A stretch of DNA of 64,000 nucleotides from Exilispira sp964581895. GTDB lineage: Bacteria; Spirochaetota; JAAYUW01. The notes beneath the pieces are model-generated. The model was not told the DNA's origin and made no database searches. It saw only the letters and a list, made by a program, of their open reading frames with translations. Positions 45,773-53,904 of this stretch are shown one piece after another. The stretch's first letter is position 1; each line of letters starts with the position of its first letter. The stretch covers positions 124,001-188,000 of the forward strand of contig CAZOPR010000001.1 of assembly GCA_964581895.1 (NCBI GenBank). Direction: 5' to 3'. Position numbers and translations under genes: made by a program.

Positions 45773-48457
45773 ATGGCAAAATATGTTTATTTTTTTGGTA
45801 ATGGTAAGGCTGAGGGGAATAAGGATATGAAAGACTTGCTTGGTGGAAAAGGTGCAGGTCTTGCAGAGATGACAAGTATCGGGCTTCCAGTTCCTGCTGG
45901 TTTTACTATAACAACAGAAGTATGTGATCTTTATTATAAAAACAACAAAAAGTATCCAGTAGGTCTTGAAAAAGAAGTTGAAGAAAATATGAAAAAGCTT
46001 GAAAAAGCAAGTGGAAAAAGATTCGGAGATCCCGAAAATCCACTATTGGTTTCAGTAAGATCTGGTGCTCCAATATCAATGCCAGGAATGATGGAAACAA
46101 TATTAAATCTTGGATTAAATAGCAAAACTGTTGAAGGACTTGCAAAAAAGACAAATAATAGAAGATTCGCTTTAGATGCTTATAGAAGATTCATAATGAT
46201 GTATGGATCAACAGCAAAAGGGATAGATAGAGAAAAATTTGATCATATTTTTGATACAATTAAAAATGATATGACAAGAAAAAGACTTCAAATACCAGCA
46301 GATAAAAAGGTAAATGATATAGATGTTAATGCAGAAGAACTTGAAGAGGTTGTTAAAAGATTTAAAGAACTTTATAAAAAGGAACTTGGTGTTGATTTCC
46401 CAGAAGATGTAAAAGAGCAACTTTGGGGGTCCATCGATGCAGTTTTTGGTTCATGGATGGCTGAAAAAGCAGTTACTTATAGAAGAGTTGAAAATATTAA
46501 AGGTATCATAGGGACTGCCGTAAATGTTGTACAGATGGTTTTTGGTAATATGGGCGAAAACTCTGGTACTGGTGTTGCTTTTACAAGAGATCCTAACACT
46601 GGTGAAAATGTCTTTTATGGTGATTACCTCTTTAACGCTCAAGGAGAAGATGTAGTTGCTGGTATTAGAACACCTATTAAACTTTCTGAACTTGATAAAA
46701 AGGATCCATCTGTATATAAGCAACTTGTAGAGATAAGAAATAAACTTGAAAAACATTATAAAGATATGCAAGACATAGAATTTACTGTCGAAGAAGGCAA
46801 GCTTTATATGCTTCAATGTAGAACAGGCAAAAGAAATGCAAGGGCTGCTTTTAAGATTGCTTATGATATGGTCAAAGAAAAACTTATAACTAAAGAAGAG
46901 GCTATTTTAAGACTTAAAGGAAAAGATATTGAAGGTCTCTTTTATCCTGTTATCGATCCTAAAGAAGCAGACAATAAGAAAAAATCATATCTTGTTTCTG
47001 GTATAGATGCAGTTCCTGGTGCTGCAGTAGGTAAGGTTGTTTTTACTGCAAAAGAAGCTGAGCAGATGGCTGCAAATGGAGAAAAGGTTATTTTGGTAAG
47101 AAGAGAAACAAGTCCAGAGGATGTTGGCGGAATGCATGCTGCAAGTGGTATTTTAACTGCTACTGGTGGAAAAACATCTCATGCAGCAGTTGTAGCAAGA
47201 GGTTGGGGTAAATGTTGTATAGTAGGATGTGAAAAACTTGTAATTGATTATGAAAAAAAGCAGATGATGGTAAATGATAAAATTGTAAAACAGGGAGATG
47301 AAATAACTTTGGATGGTTCTACTGGAGAAGTTTTCCTTGGAGCATTAAAACTTATAAAACCAGAGCTACCAGAAGAGTATAAAGAAATAATGAAATGGGT
47401 TGACCAGATAAGGAAAATAAAAGTTAGAACAAACGCAGATACTCCATATGATTCTGAAAATGCCAGAAAACTTGGTGCTGAAGGCATTGGACTTTGCCGA
47501 ACTGAACATATGTTCTTTGATACAGAAGAAAGAAGACTTGCAATTCAAGAAATGATTGTCGCAGATACACTTGAAGGAAGAATAAAGGCTCTTGATAAGC
47601 TTCTTCCTTTCCAGAGAGAAGATTTTAAGGGTATTTTTAAGGCAATGGATGGATATCCAGTCACCATTAGGTTAATAGATCCACCTCTTCACGAATTTGT
47701 TCCGCATGATGAAAAAGGACAGAGAAAACTTGCTGAAACTGTTGGTGTTCCTTTTGAAAAAGTTAAAGATAGAGTTGAACAACTTCATGAAGCAAATCCT
47801 ATGCTTGGCCATCGTGGTTGTAGACTTACAATAACCTATCCAGAAATTCTTGATATGCAGGTAAAAGCGATAATAGAAGCAGCTGTCGAAGTTGCAAAAA
47901 ATGGTGTAAAGGTTTATCCAGAAATCATGATACCATTAACAATAGATGCTAAAGAATTCCATCTGCTTGAAACAAGAGTCAGAAAGGTTGCCGATGAAAT
48001 AATCTCTAAATCAAATACTAAAGTCGAATACCTTGTTGGTACAATGATAGAAGTTCCAAGAGCAGCTTTACTTGCGGATAAGATTGCCCAATATGCTGAA
48101 TTTTTCTCATTTGGAACAAATGATTTGACACAGATGACAATGGGACTTTCAAGAGATGATGCTGGTAAATTCTTGCCAGATTATGTTGATGAAAAGAAGA
48201 CAGGTGTTTTCAAAAACGATCCTTTCCAGGTTTTAGATCAGGAAGGAGTTGGATTACTTGTAAAAATGGGTATTGAAAAAGGCAGAAGCACAAGGCCTAA
48301 CCTTAAGGTCGGTATATGTGGCGAACATGGTGGTGAACCTGAATCTGTTAAATTTTGCGTATCAGTTGGAATGAACTATGTATCCTGTTCACCTTTTAGA
48401 GTCCCAATAGCAAGACTTGCAGCCGCTCAGGCAGCAATCGAACAGGGCAAAAAATAA
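45773..48457 (+). CDS. ppdK: Pyruvate, phosphate dikinase
   Basis: This interconverts pyruvate, ATP and phosphate with PEP, AMP and pyrophosphate. At 894 residues it has full family length. The ATP-grasp domain starts with YFFGNGKAEGNKDMKDLLGGKGAGLAEM (read as the two parts FFG..kaeG and LLGGKGAgLaeM). The swivelling domain carries the phospho-His470 in GGKTSHAAVVARGWGKCC. The pyruvate domain has GIGLCRTEHMFF, NPMLGHRGCRL, and the acid Cys849 in VGICGEHGGEPES. The ATG at 45773 follows GGGGGAT; a TTG 15 bases earlier is inside that site. Codon usage is cleaner and less AT-extreme than its neighbours, consistent with high expression. It links to PEP carboxykinase in PEP/pyruvate balance. Confidence 0.97.
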   Translation: MAKYVYFFGNGKAEGNKDMKDLLGGKGAGLAEMTSIGLPVPAGFTITTEVCDLYYKNNKKYPVGLEKEVEENMKKLEKASGKRFGDPENPLLVSVRSGAPISMPGMMETILNLGLNSKTVEGLAKKTNNRRFALDAYRRFIMMYGSTAKGIDREKFDHIFDTIKNDMTRKRLQIPADKKVNDIDVNAEELEEVVKRFKELYKKELGVDFPEDVKEQLWGSIDAVFGSWMAEKAVTYRRVENIKGIIGTAVNVVQMVFGNMGENSGTGVAFTRDPNTGENVFYGDYLFNAQGEDVVAGIRTPIKLSELDKKDPSVYKQLVEIRNKLEKHYKDMQDIEFTVEEGKLYMLQCRTGKRNARAAFKIAYDMVKEKLITKEEAILRLKGKDIEGLFYPVIDPKEADNKKKSYLVSGIDAVPGAAVGKVVFTAKEAEQMAANGEKVILVRRETSPEDVGGMHAASGILTATGGKTSHAAVVARGWGKCCIVGCEKLVIDYEKKQMMVNDKIVKQGDEITLDGSTGEVFLGALKLIKPELPEEYKEIMKWVDQIRKIKVRTNADTPYDSENARKLGAEGIGLCRTEHMFFDTEERRLAIQEMIVADTLEGRIKALDKLLPFQREDFKGIFKAMDGYPVTIRLIDPPLHEFVPHDEKGQRKLAETVGVPFEKVKDRVEQLHEANPMLGHRGCRLTITYPEILDMQVKAIIEAAVEVAKNGVKVYPEIMIPLTIDAKEFHLLETRVRKVADEIISKSNTKVEYLVGTMIEVPRAALLADKIAQYAEFFSFGTNDLTQMTMGLSRDDAGKFLPDYVDEKKTGVFKNDPFQVLDQEGVGLLVKMGIEKGRSTRPNLKVGICGEHGGEPESVKFCVSVGMNYVSCSPFRVPIARLAAAQAAIEQGKK

Positions 48458-48470
48458 TATTAAAACTTAT

Positions 48471-48505
48471 GGATAATGTCTCAGATTAAAATTTATGCAT
48501 TATCC
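48471..48505 (+). terminator. Imperfect-loop hairpin downstream of ppdK
   Basis: GGATAATG (48471-48478) is the exact complement of CATTATCC (48498-48505) with a 19-base loop, 13 bases after the ppdK stop. It may protect the mRNA 3' end or be the first of two terminator structures. Confidence 0.5.
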
Positions 48506-48539
48506 TTAAAATCAAAAATTAAGATTTAACCTAAAAATT

Positions 48540-48574
48540 AAGCCTGCTTCTTGTTAAGCAGGCTTTTTATTTTA
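48540..48574 (+). terminator. Intrinsic terminator of ppdK
   Basis: AAGCCTGCTT (48540-48549), loop CTTGTT and AAGCAGGCTT (48556-48565) form a 10-bp perfect stem followed by TTTATTTT. This is the textbook form. Confidence 0.93.
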
Positions 48575-48640
48575 ATTATTATTTATTTACTTGGTTTTTT
48601 CAATTTTAGTTTTTTCAATTTTATTAATTTATTTCTTTTA

Positions 48641-48690
48641 TTTTTTTTTATTTTTTTTTATTTTTTTTTATTTTTTTTTATTTTTTTTTA
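48641..48690. repeat. Five-copy T9A decamer array
   Basis: TTTTTTTTTA is repeated five times without error, preceded by a diverged partial copy (TTTCTTTTA). Such arrays are prone to slippage in replication and in sequencing. It lies between the ppdK terminator and a C-rich tract. Confidence 0.9.
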
Positions 48691-48700
48691 TTTGCCGCAG

Positions 48701-48719
48701 ACCACCCCACCACCCACCC
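48701..48719 (-). other. C-rich tract; complement has G-quadruplex potential
   Basis: The plus strand reads ACCACCCCACCACCCACCC. The complement GGGTGGGTGGTGGGGTGG has five G runs (3, 3, 2, 4, 2) separated by single T. It could fold as a two-tetrad quadruplex, or a three-tetrad one with a bulge. GCCGCAGACC just before is also GC-rich, an island in very AT-rich DNA. Confidence 0.55.
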
Positions 48720-49143
48720 TGAAAAATGGTAGTTATGGTTTTTGTTGCAAGTTTTGTAAAAAATTTCGAAGTTATGTTTCTATTTTTAAAATTTTTAATC
48801 TTTTGCAATTTTAATTTTTTGGCAATTTTTTACCAAAACTCAAAAATTAAGCTATTTCAAAAATTTTAGGATTAATAAAAATTGCTGAGAAATAAAAGTA
48901 AAACCAATATTAAAGATAAAGATATAAAAATAAGTATATTAAAACAAAACATAATTGGATTTTATATAATTCTATATAACAGAAAGCTAAGATACTCTTT
49001 ATTAATCGAGGAGGATTTTAATAAATTAAAATTTTCAAGGCTTTGACACAATTATCTTGACATTACCAATTAATCAGTTTAATTATTAAAACAATTACAT
49101 AAATTAATTATTAAAACAATTATATAAACAATTAAATAATCTT
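48720..49143. other. Gene-free stretch between ppdK and the aldolase
   Basis: I see no supportable gene in these 424 bases. There is a TATAAT at 48965-48970 and a consensus ribosome-site sequence GAGGAGG at 49008-49014, but every frame closes at once after it. Near 49080-49130 a 23-base sequence (AATTATTAAAACAATTA then C/T and ATAAA) is repeated twice in tandem. Confidence 0.5.
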
Positions 49144-49818
49144 TTATTCCGGTTTTACTTGATATTTTTCTCTGTAAAATAGATAAAGTTTTTTTGCTTC
49201 AAGATAGGGAAGAAATCTTAACTTTCCTACATTTTTTGATTTACAGTATATTTTACATCCCTTTTCAAGTATAATAGCACAGGTCAAAGCCTCTTTAAGT
49301 GTTCTTCCGCAAGCTATGGCACCATGATTTGCAAGAAAAGCTGCATTTGCATCTTGCAATAAAGGAATAGTGTTTTTAACAAGAAGCTCACTTCCTGCAA
49401 TCGCATATTTGGTACATTTTACAGCAGGTCCACAAATCTGTGCAATCTCTTCTAACATTGGCTTTAAATTTTTATGTGTTGCAGCAAAAATAGATGCATA
49501 TAATGAGTGAGTATGTATAACTGCATTGATATCATTTCTATTTTGATAAATTGCAAGGTGAAGATTCAGCTCTGTTGAAGGTTTTTTCCCGATAAACTCA
49601 AAAGTTTTTCTATCTACAATGCTTATACTTTCTTCATCAAGTTTATCGTAACTTATAGCACTTGGAGTAATTATTATAAAATTTTCATCTATTTTGCAAC
49701 TAACATTCCCCCAGGTTCCTGCAACAAGATTTTTTTCGACAATTTGCTTACAAATATCGATAAGCTCTTTTTTCTTTATATTTACAGATAGCTCAAAATT
49801 CTTACTAAATTTTTCCAT
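49144..49818 (-). CDS. Class II aldolase (fuculose/rhamnulose-phosphate aldolase-like)
   Basis: This is a zinc-dependent aldolase or decarboxylase of the class II AraD/FucA family, 224 residues, cytosolic. It shows EKNLVAGTWGNVSCKID, IIITPSAISYDKL, the catalytic Glu in PSTELNLHLAIYQ, the zinc His pair in AVIHTHSLYASIF, the later His in AAFLANHGAIACG and ALTCAIILEKGCKIY. These are the FucA-type signatures. The family includes fuculose-1-phosphate, rhamnulose-1-phosphate and ribulose-5-phosphate enzymes as well as methylthioribulose dehydratase, so substrate is open. AAAGGATCA precedes the ATG. Galactokinase lies upstream on the same strand, consistent with sugar use. Confidence 0.88.
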   Translation of the reverse strand: MEKFSKNFELSVNIKKKELIDICKQIVEKNLVAGTWGNVSCKIDENFIIITPSAISYDKLDEESISIVDRKTFEFIGKKPSTELNLHLAIYQNRNDINAVIHTHSLYASIFAATHKNLKPMLEEIAQICGPAVKCTKYAIAGSELLVKNTIPLLQDANAAFLANHGAIACGRTLKEALTCAIILEKGCKIYCKSKNVGKLRFLPYLEAKKLYLFYREKYQVKPE

Positions 49819-50067
49819 TTATGATCCTTTATTCTATTTTTATTATAATATTAAAGGTTTATTTGCTTCCTATTTATATATTGTGTTTTTTTATTGTTTT
49901 TTTTATGGCATTTTTATTTTGCTTTTTATTTTGCTTTCTATTTTGCTTTTAATTTTAATTTTTATTTTAATTTTTATTTTAAGTTTTTTATCTGTTCTGC
50001 ATCTTTCCTATCTTTTTACGGATTTTACTAAATAGTCTTAAAATATTATAAAGTACTTAAAAAAAAA
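49819..50067 (-). repeat. A-rich (transcribed strand) degenerate repeat spacer
   Basis: A 249-base gap between the aldolase and galK. On the plus strand it contains ATTTTGCTTT words three times (49917-49955) and AATTTTTATTTT words twice after that. It is A-rich in the direction of the flanking genes. No gene or terminator is visible. Confidence 0.55.
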
Positions 50068-51201
50068 TTATAAAAGGTGAACAGAGTCATCTATTTTAAT
50101 TTCAAAAAAATCAATTTTGTATGAATATTTTTGATTGATATTATCTACTGTTAACCTAAGTTTTTCGGGATCAAAATCATTTTTTGTTACAACAAGGCAG
50201 CTGCCACCAAAGCCACCTCCAACCATCCTTGCACCATAGACATTTTCAAGCTTTTGAATATCAAAAACAAGCTGATCAATTTCGGTAGTTGATACCTCAT
50301 AAAGACTTGATAAAGATATATGAGATTGATTTAAAAGTGAAAATGCTTTTTCAAAATTTTCTTCTTTTATAAGTTTGTAAAATTTCTTTGTTCTATCTGT
50401 TTCTGCAATAAAATGGTTAAATCTTTTATTTAAAACTGGATCTTGCAAATTTAATACTATATCACTATATAATTTATAATCATCTATAGACCTAATAGCA
50501 GCTTCTCTAATAGAAAGGTTAAATTTATCTTTTAATATATTTGCAATTTTTTCTTTCTCTTCAATCCTTTTTTTATAACCTTCTGCAGCTATCGAATGTT
50601 TGATTTTTGTATCAATTATAAAACACCTTATATCATCAGGCAAAGAGCAATAAGAATGGGTGAGCTGACTATAATCTAAGTATAAAAAGCAGTTTTTTTT
50701 CCCAAACATAACTGTATATTGATCCATTATTCCACAAGGCGCATTCATATATTTATTTTCGCTATATCTTGCTATTTTAACCATTTCTATTTTGGAAAGT
50801 CCAAGAGAAAAAAGTTCATTTAATCCATATAAAAAACCGACTTCTATTGAAGCAGAAGATGAAAGCCCAGCACCATCTGCTAAGTTGCTTACAACTTTTA
50901 CTTCAAATCCAGATAAGATTTTTACCCCTTTATCATTTAGCGCCCTTAACACTGCAATAAAATAGCCATACCAGAATTTACTGAAATCATAATCTTTTGT
51001 GTTATAAATCTGTTCGAATCCGATATCTTTAGAATTACCGAATCTATCAGAATATATTCTTATTGATTTCCCAGCTGTTTTTAGTATTGTTATATCATTA
51101 TGCAGATTTATTGTCGCAGGGCAAGAAAAAGTTTCAATATAATCAACATGTTCTCCAATAAAATTTATTCTACCAGGGCTTCGAATGCAAACGCTATTCA
51201 T
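50068..51201 (-). CDS. galK: Galactokinase
   Basis: This phosphorylates galactose to galactose-1-phosphate. It is a GHMP-family kinase of 377 residues, the usual length. Motif 1 is RSPGRINFIGEHVDYIE with the sugar-binding Glu-His-xx-Asp. Motif 2 is DGAGLSSSASIEVGFLYGL, the nucleotide loop. NAPCGIMDQYTVMFG holds the catalytic Asp, and motif 3 is GARMVGGGFGGSCLVV. The galactokinase 'PGRvNliGEHtDY' form separates it from homoserine or mevalonate kinases, though related kinases (for example galacturonate or N-acetylgalactosamine kinases) share it. GAGGAT precedes the ATG. galT and galE are not in the window. Confidence 0.92.
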   Translation of the reverse strand: MNSVCIRSPGRINFIGEHVDYIETFSCPATINLHNDITILKTAGKSIRIYSDRFGNSKDIGFEQIYNTKDYDFSKFWYGYFIAVLRALNDKGVKILSGFEVKVVSNLADGAGLSSSASIEVGFLYGLNELFSLGLSKIEMVKIARYSENKYMNAPCGIMDQYTVMFGKKNCFLYLDYSQLTHSYCSLPDDIRCFIIDTKIKHSIAAEGYKKRIEEKEKIANILKDKFNLSIREAAIRSIDDYKLYSDIVLNLQDPVLNKRFNHFIAETDRTKKFYKLIKEENFEKAFSLLNQSHISLSSLYEVSTTEIDQLVFDIQKLENVYGARMVGGGFGGSCLVVTKNDFDPEKLRLTVDNINQKYSYKIDFFEIKIDDSVHLL

Positions 51202-51300
51202 TTAATCCTCTTTTTTCAAATAATTAATTTTATTTTTTTATATCGATTTTTTTTATAGCTTTAAATTTTTAATATTTATAATCTTTTTTTATTTTCATAA

Positions 51301-51924
51301 TTATTTTCTATCTTCAAATAAAAAATAATTTAGTAGGTCAAGAAGAAGTCTTACTCTTGCTCCTCTTTCTCTTATTTGAATTTTTAATCCAGCAAATCCA
51401 TATATAGGTTTTGCAGCAAAACCATCTAGTTTTAAACCTAAGATTTTACCAATAAAAATAGCCCTTTCTAAATGGAATCTTTGAGATACAACTATGGCAT
51501 CACTTATATTATATTTTTTAACCAAGTTCATTATAGAATAAATCGTTCTAAAGCCATCAGAATCAACAATTAAATTTTCTTCTGGTATCTTTAAGTTTAG
51601 TAAATCCTTTTTCATATATTTTGTTTCATCGTAAGAAGATTTTCTGCTATCACCGCTTAATATTATCTTATTCACCTTATGACTTTCATATAAATTTTTA
51701 ACAGTGTCTATCCTATATCTATAAAAAAGATTTTCACTATTTTTAACTGCATATTTTGATGTCCCAAGTAAAAGGCAATACTGGTAATTTCTAATTGAAT
51801 AAAGATCTGAAAAAATCTCTTTTTGAGTTGATATTGATATATATAGGTCGAATAATAACAATAAAAATATAAGAAAAAGAGTGATATAAAGAAAAATTAT
51901 TACTTTTTTCTTTATTTTAGCCAT
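51301..51924 (-). CDS. SanA/YdcF-like DUF218 membrane protein
   Basis: This 207-residue protein has one N-terminal membrane helix (about 7-28) and a DUF218 domain outside the membrane. The domain has YCLLLGTSKYAVKNSENLFY, NKIILSGDSRKSSYDET, ENLIVDSDGFRTIYSIMNL and ISDAIVVSQRFHLERAIFI, followed by GAKPIYG-type and RERGARVRLLLDLL. This order matches SanA, whose loss affects envelope permeability to vancomycin in E. coli. The biochemical role of SanA is not established. No convincing ribosome site precedes the ATG. It lies between galK and pckA on the same strand but is probably independent. Confidence 0.88.
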   Translation of the reverse strand: MAKIKKKVIIFLYITLFLIFLLLLFDLYISISTQKEIFSDLYSIRNYQYCLLLGTSKYAVKNSENLFYRYRIDTVKNLYESHKVNKIILSGDSRKSSYDETKYMKKDLLNLKIPEENLIVDSDGFRTIYSIMNLVKKYNISDAIVVSQRFHLERAIFIGKILGLKLDGFAAKPIYGFAGLKIQIRERGARVRLLLDLLNYFLFEDRK

Positions 51925-52044
51925 TTATTTTTTTATTTTTACATTTTCTAATTTTGTATTTTTTTTAAACAATTATTAAATCAATTTTTTATTTTTTCTT
52001 GTTTTAATAATTCTTAAAAGATTTTTTTATTTAAAGATAAGAAA

Positions 52045-53697
52045 CTACTTGCCTGGGCAACAATCTTCAACCGCTTTTGGTATGCCTTTACCTTTGAACA
52101 TCTTATCATAAAAGTTTGAAAACTCTTCGGCAAGCTTTATTGCTCTTTGTTTGAAAGAAGCTTTATCCTTCCAGGTTGACTCTGGATTTAAAATAGAACT
52201 ATTTTCAATACCAGGACAGGATGTAGGGATATTTAAGTGAAATAGACTATCTTCTTCGGTAAATATATTTTTAAGTTCACCATTTATTGCTGCTCTAACC
52301 ATAGTTCTGGTAAGAGAAAGAGGTATTCTTTTGCCTGCACCATAGCTACCTCCTGTCCAACCAGTGTTAATAAGAAATACATCTGTATTAAATTTTTGTA
52401 ACTTTTTCTGCAAAAGATCTATATAAAATTTAGGTGATGCTGGCATAAAGGGAGCACCAAAAAAAGGAGAGAATGTTGATTGAGGTTCTTTGATTCCAGT
52501 TTCAGTTCCAGCTAATTTTGATGTGTAACCTAAAAGGTACCATAAAAGAGCCTGTTCTATTGATAATTTGGATATTGGTGGTAATACTCCATTAGCATCA
52601 GCTGTCAAAAAGATAATGACAGAGGGATGATTTCCTACACTTGACTCTTTAATATTTGGAATAAATGATAGAGGATAACTACCTCTTGAGTTTTCGGTTA
52701 ATCTAATGTCAAAAAGATCAAAAGAGCCATCTGGATAGGTCATAACATTTTCAACTATAGCACCATGATTTAATGGATCTGTTTTTCTAAAACATGCATT
52801 ATAGATTTCCGGCTCTTTAATCGGATCAAGATTGACAAGTTTAGCATAACATCCATTTTCAAAGTTTGCTATGCCATTATCCGACCATCCATGTTCATCA
52901 TCACCCAAAAGTTTCCTATCTGGTGAAGCAGATAAAGTGGTTTTACCAGTTCCTGACAAACCTAAAAACAAAGCAATATCACCATCGACTCCTTCATTTG
53001 CGGAGCAATGAAGCGGTAAAATATTGTGAAAGACAAGATAATAATTCATGACAGTAAAAATAAGTTTTTTACATGTACCAAGGTAAGATGATCCGATAAC
53101 AATACCGATTCTATCCTCATAATTTATAGCTATAGCCATTTGAGTGGTTTTACCTGTTTCAGGGTTTATTCTGAGTTTTCCCTTATATTTATCTGGGTTT
53201 AAGTAATCATCTGGTAGCATGAGTAGTAGAAAAGGTTTATCCTTAAATACACTTTGAGAATCATCAACTAATGGTCTAAACATATTTAATGTAAAAAGCG
53301 AATTGACAGCTTTTGAAGAAAAAGAAATTATGGTAAGAGCATATGAGGGATCTGCCCCAACAGTTCTTTTAGTTAAAAATATTTCATCTTTCTGAGAAAG
53401 CAAGTTAACAGCATCTTCATAAAGCATTTCAAAAGTTTCATTGCTGATAGGTATATTATATTGGGAATCCCAATCTATTGTTTCTTCATTTGAATCTCTT
53501 CTAACTGTAACTGTATCTTTAGGACTTCTTCCTGTGGAATGGGCTGGAGTGATAGAACATAAAGTTCCTGTTTTAAGAACATAGACCTCTTTTTTTTCGA
53601 TACATTTTTCTATTAAAAATCTCCTTTCGGGGTCTAAATGAATCTTTACATTCTTTTCATTTAAGTTTGATATCAATTTTTCAACTCTATCATTCAT
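52045..53697 (-). CDS. pckA: Phosphoenolpyruvate carboxykinase (ATP)
   Basis: This interconverts oxaloacetate plus ATP with PEP, CO2 and ADP. In fermenters it often runs toward oxaloacetate. The 550 residues contain RSPKDTVTVRRD, RPLVDDSQ-type segments, GSSYLGTCKKLIFTVMNYYL, LPLHCSANEGVDGD, the P-loop LFLGLSGTGKTTLSASPDRKLLGDDEHGW (Lys252), RGSYPLSFIPN, LLGYTSKLAGTETG and NTGWTGGSYGAGKRIPL. All are diagnostic of the ATP-dependent form. A strong GGAGGAG lies before the ATG. With citrate lyase (oxaloacetate source) and pyruvate phosphate dikinase it completes a link from citrate to PEP and pyruvate. Confidence 0.97.
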   Translation of the reverse strand: MNDRVEKLISNLNEKNVKIHLDPERRFLIEKCIEKKEVYVLKTGTLCSITPAHSTGRSPKDTVTVRRDSNEETIDWDSQYNIPISNETFEMLYEDAVNLLSQKDEIFLTKRTVGADPSYALTIISFSSKAVNSLFTLNMFRPLVDDSQSVFKDKPFLLLMLPDDYLNPDKYKGKLRINPETGKTTQMAIAINYEDRIGIVIGSSYLGTCKKLIFTVMNYYLVFHNILPLHCSANEGVDGDIALFLGLSGTGKTTLSASPDRKLLGDDEHGWSDNGIANFENGCYAKLVNLDPIKEPEIYNACFRKTDPLNHGAIVENVMTYPDGSFDLFDIRLTENSRGSYPLSFIPNIKESSVGNHPSVIIFLTADANGVLPPISKLSIEQALLWYLLGYTSKLAGTETGIKEPQSTFSPFFGAPFMPASPKFYIDLLQKKLQKFNTDVFLINTGWTGGSYGAGKRIPLSLTRTMVRAAINGELKNIFTEEDSLFHLNIPTSCPGIENSSILNPESTWKDKASFKQRAIKLAEEFSNFYDKMFKGKGIPKAVEDCCPGK

Positions 53698-53753
53698 AAC
53701 TCCTCCATAAAGTTAATAAATAATTAAAAAGAGAATGTGTCAAGCAGATTAGA

Positions 53754-53886
53754 TTCAAAATTTATTCCATTCAATATTTGCTAATAATGAACTTAAGAAT
53801 TTTATTTATAGACTCAAAATTTGTTACATACATATATTCAAAATTTGCCATATATTCAAAATTTGCTACGCAATATATTCAAAATA
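53754..53886. repeat. Degenerate TTCAAAATTTG direct repeats in the pckA/lipoprotein divergent region
   Basis: The core TTCAAAATTTG recurs imperfectly six times (near 53755, 53770, 53813, 53837, 53855 and 53878), the later copies 18-24 bases apart. Three are followed by variants of TTACATA, CCATATA and CTACGCA. It occupies the divergent promoter region. Confidence 0.6.
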
Positions 53887-53904
53887 GATTGAAAAAAAAA
53901 GCAA

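Noticed and set aside
45906..47548. Several open frames on the minus strand inside ppdK
   Set aside because: They are long because ppdK has biased codons; they have hydrophobic, low-complexity products and no ribosome sites.
48551..48814. 87-residue reading frame rich in Phe
   Set aside because: It is translation of the T-rich decamer array and terminator, with no ribosome site and no family resemblance.
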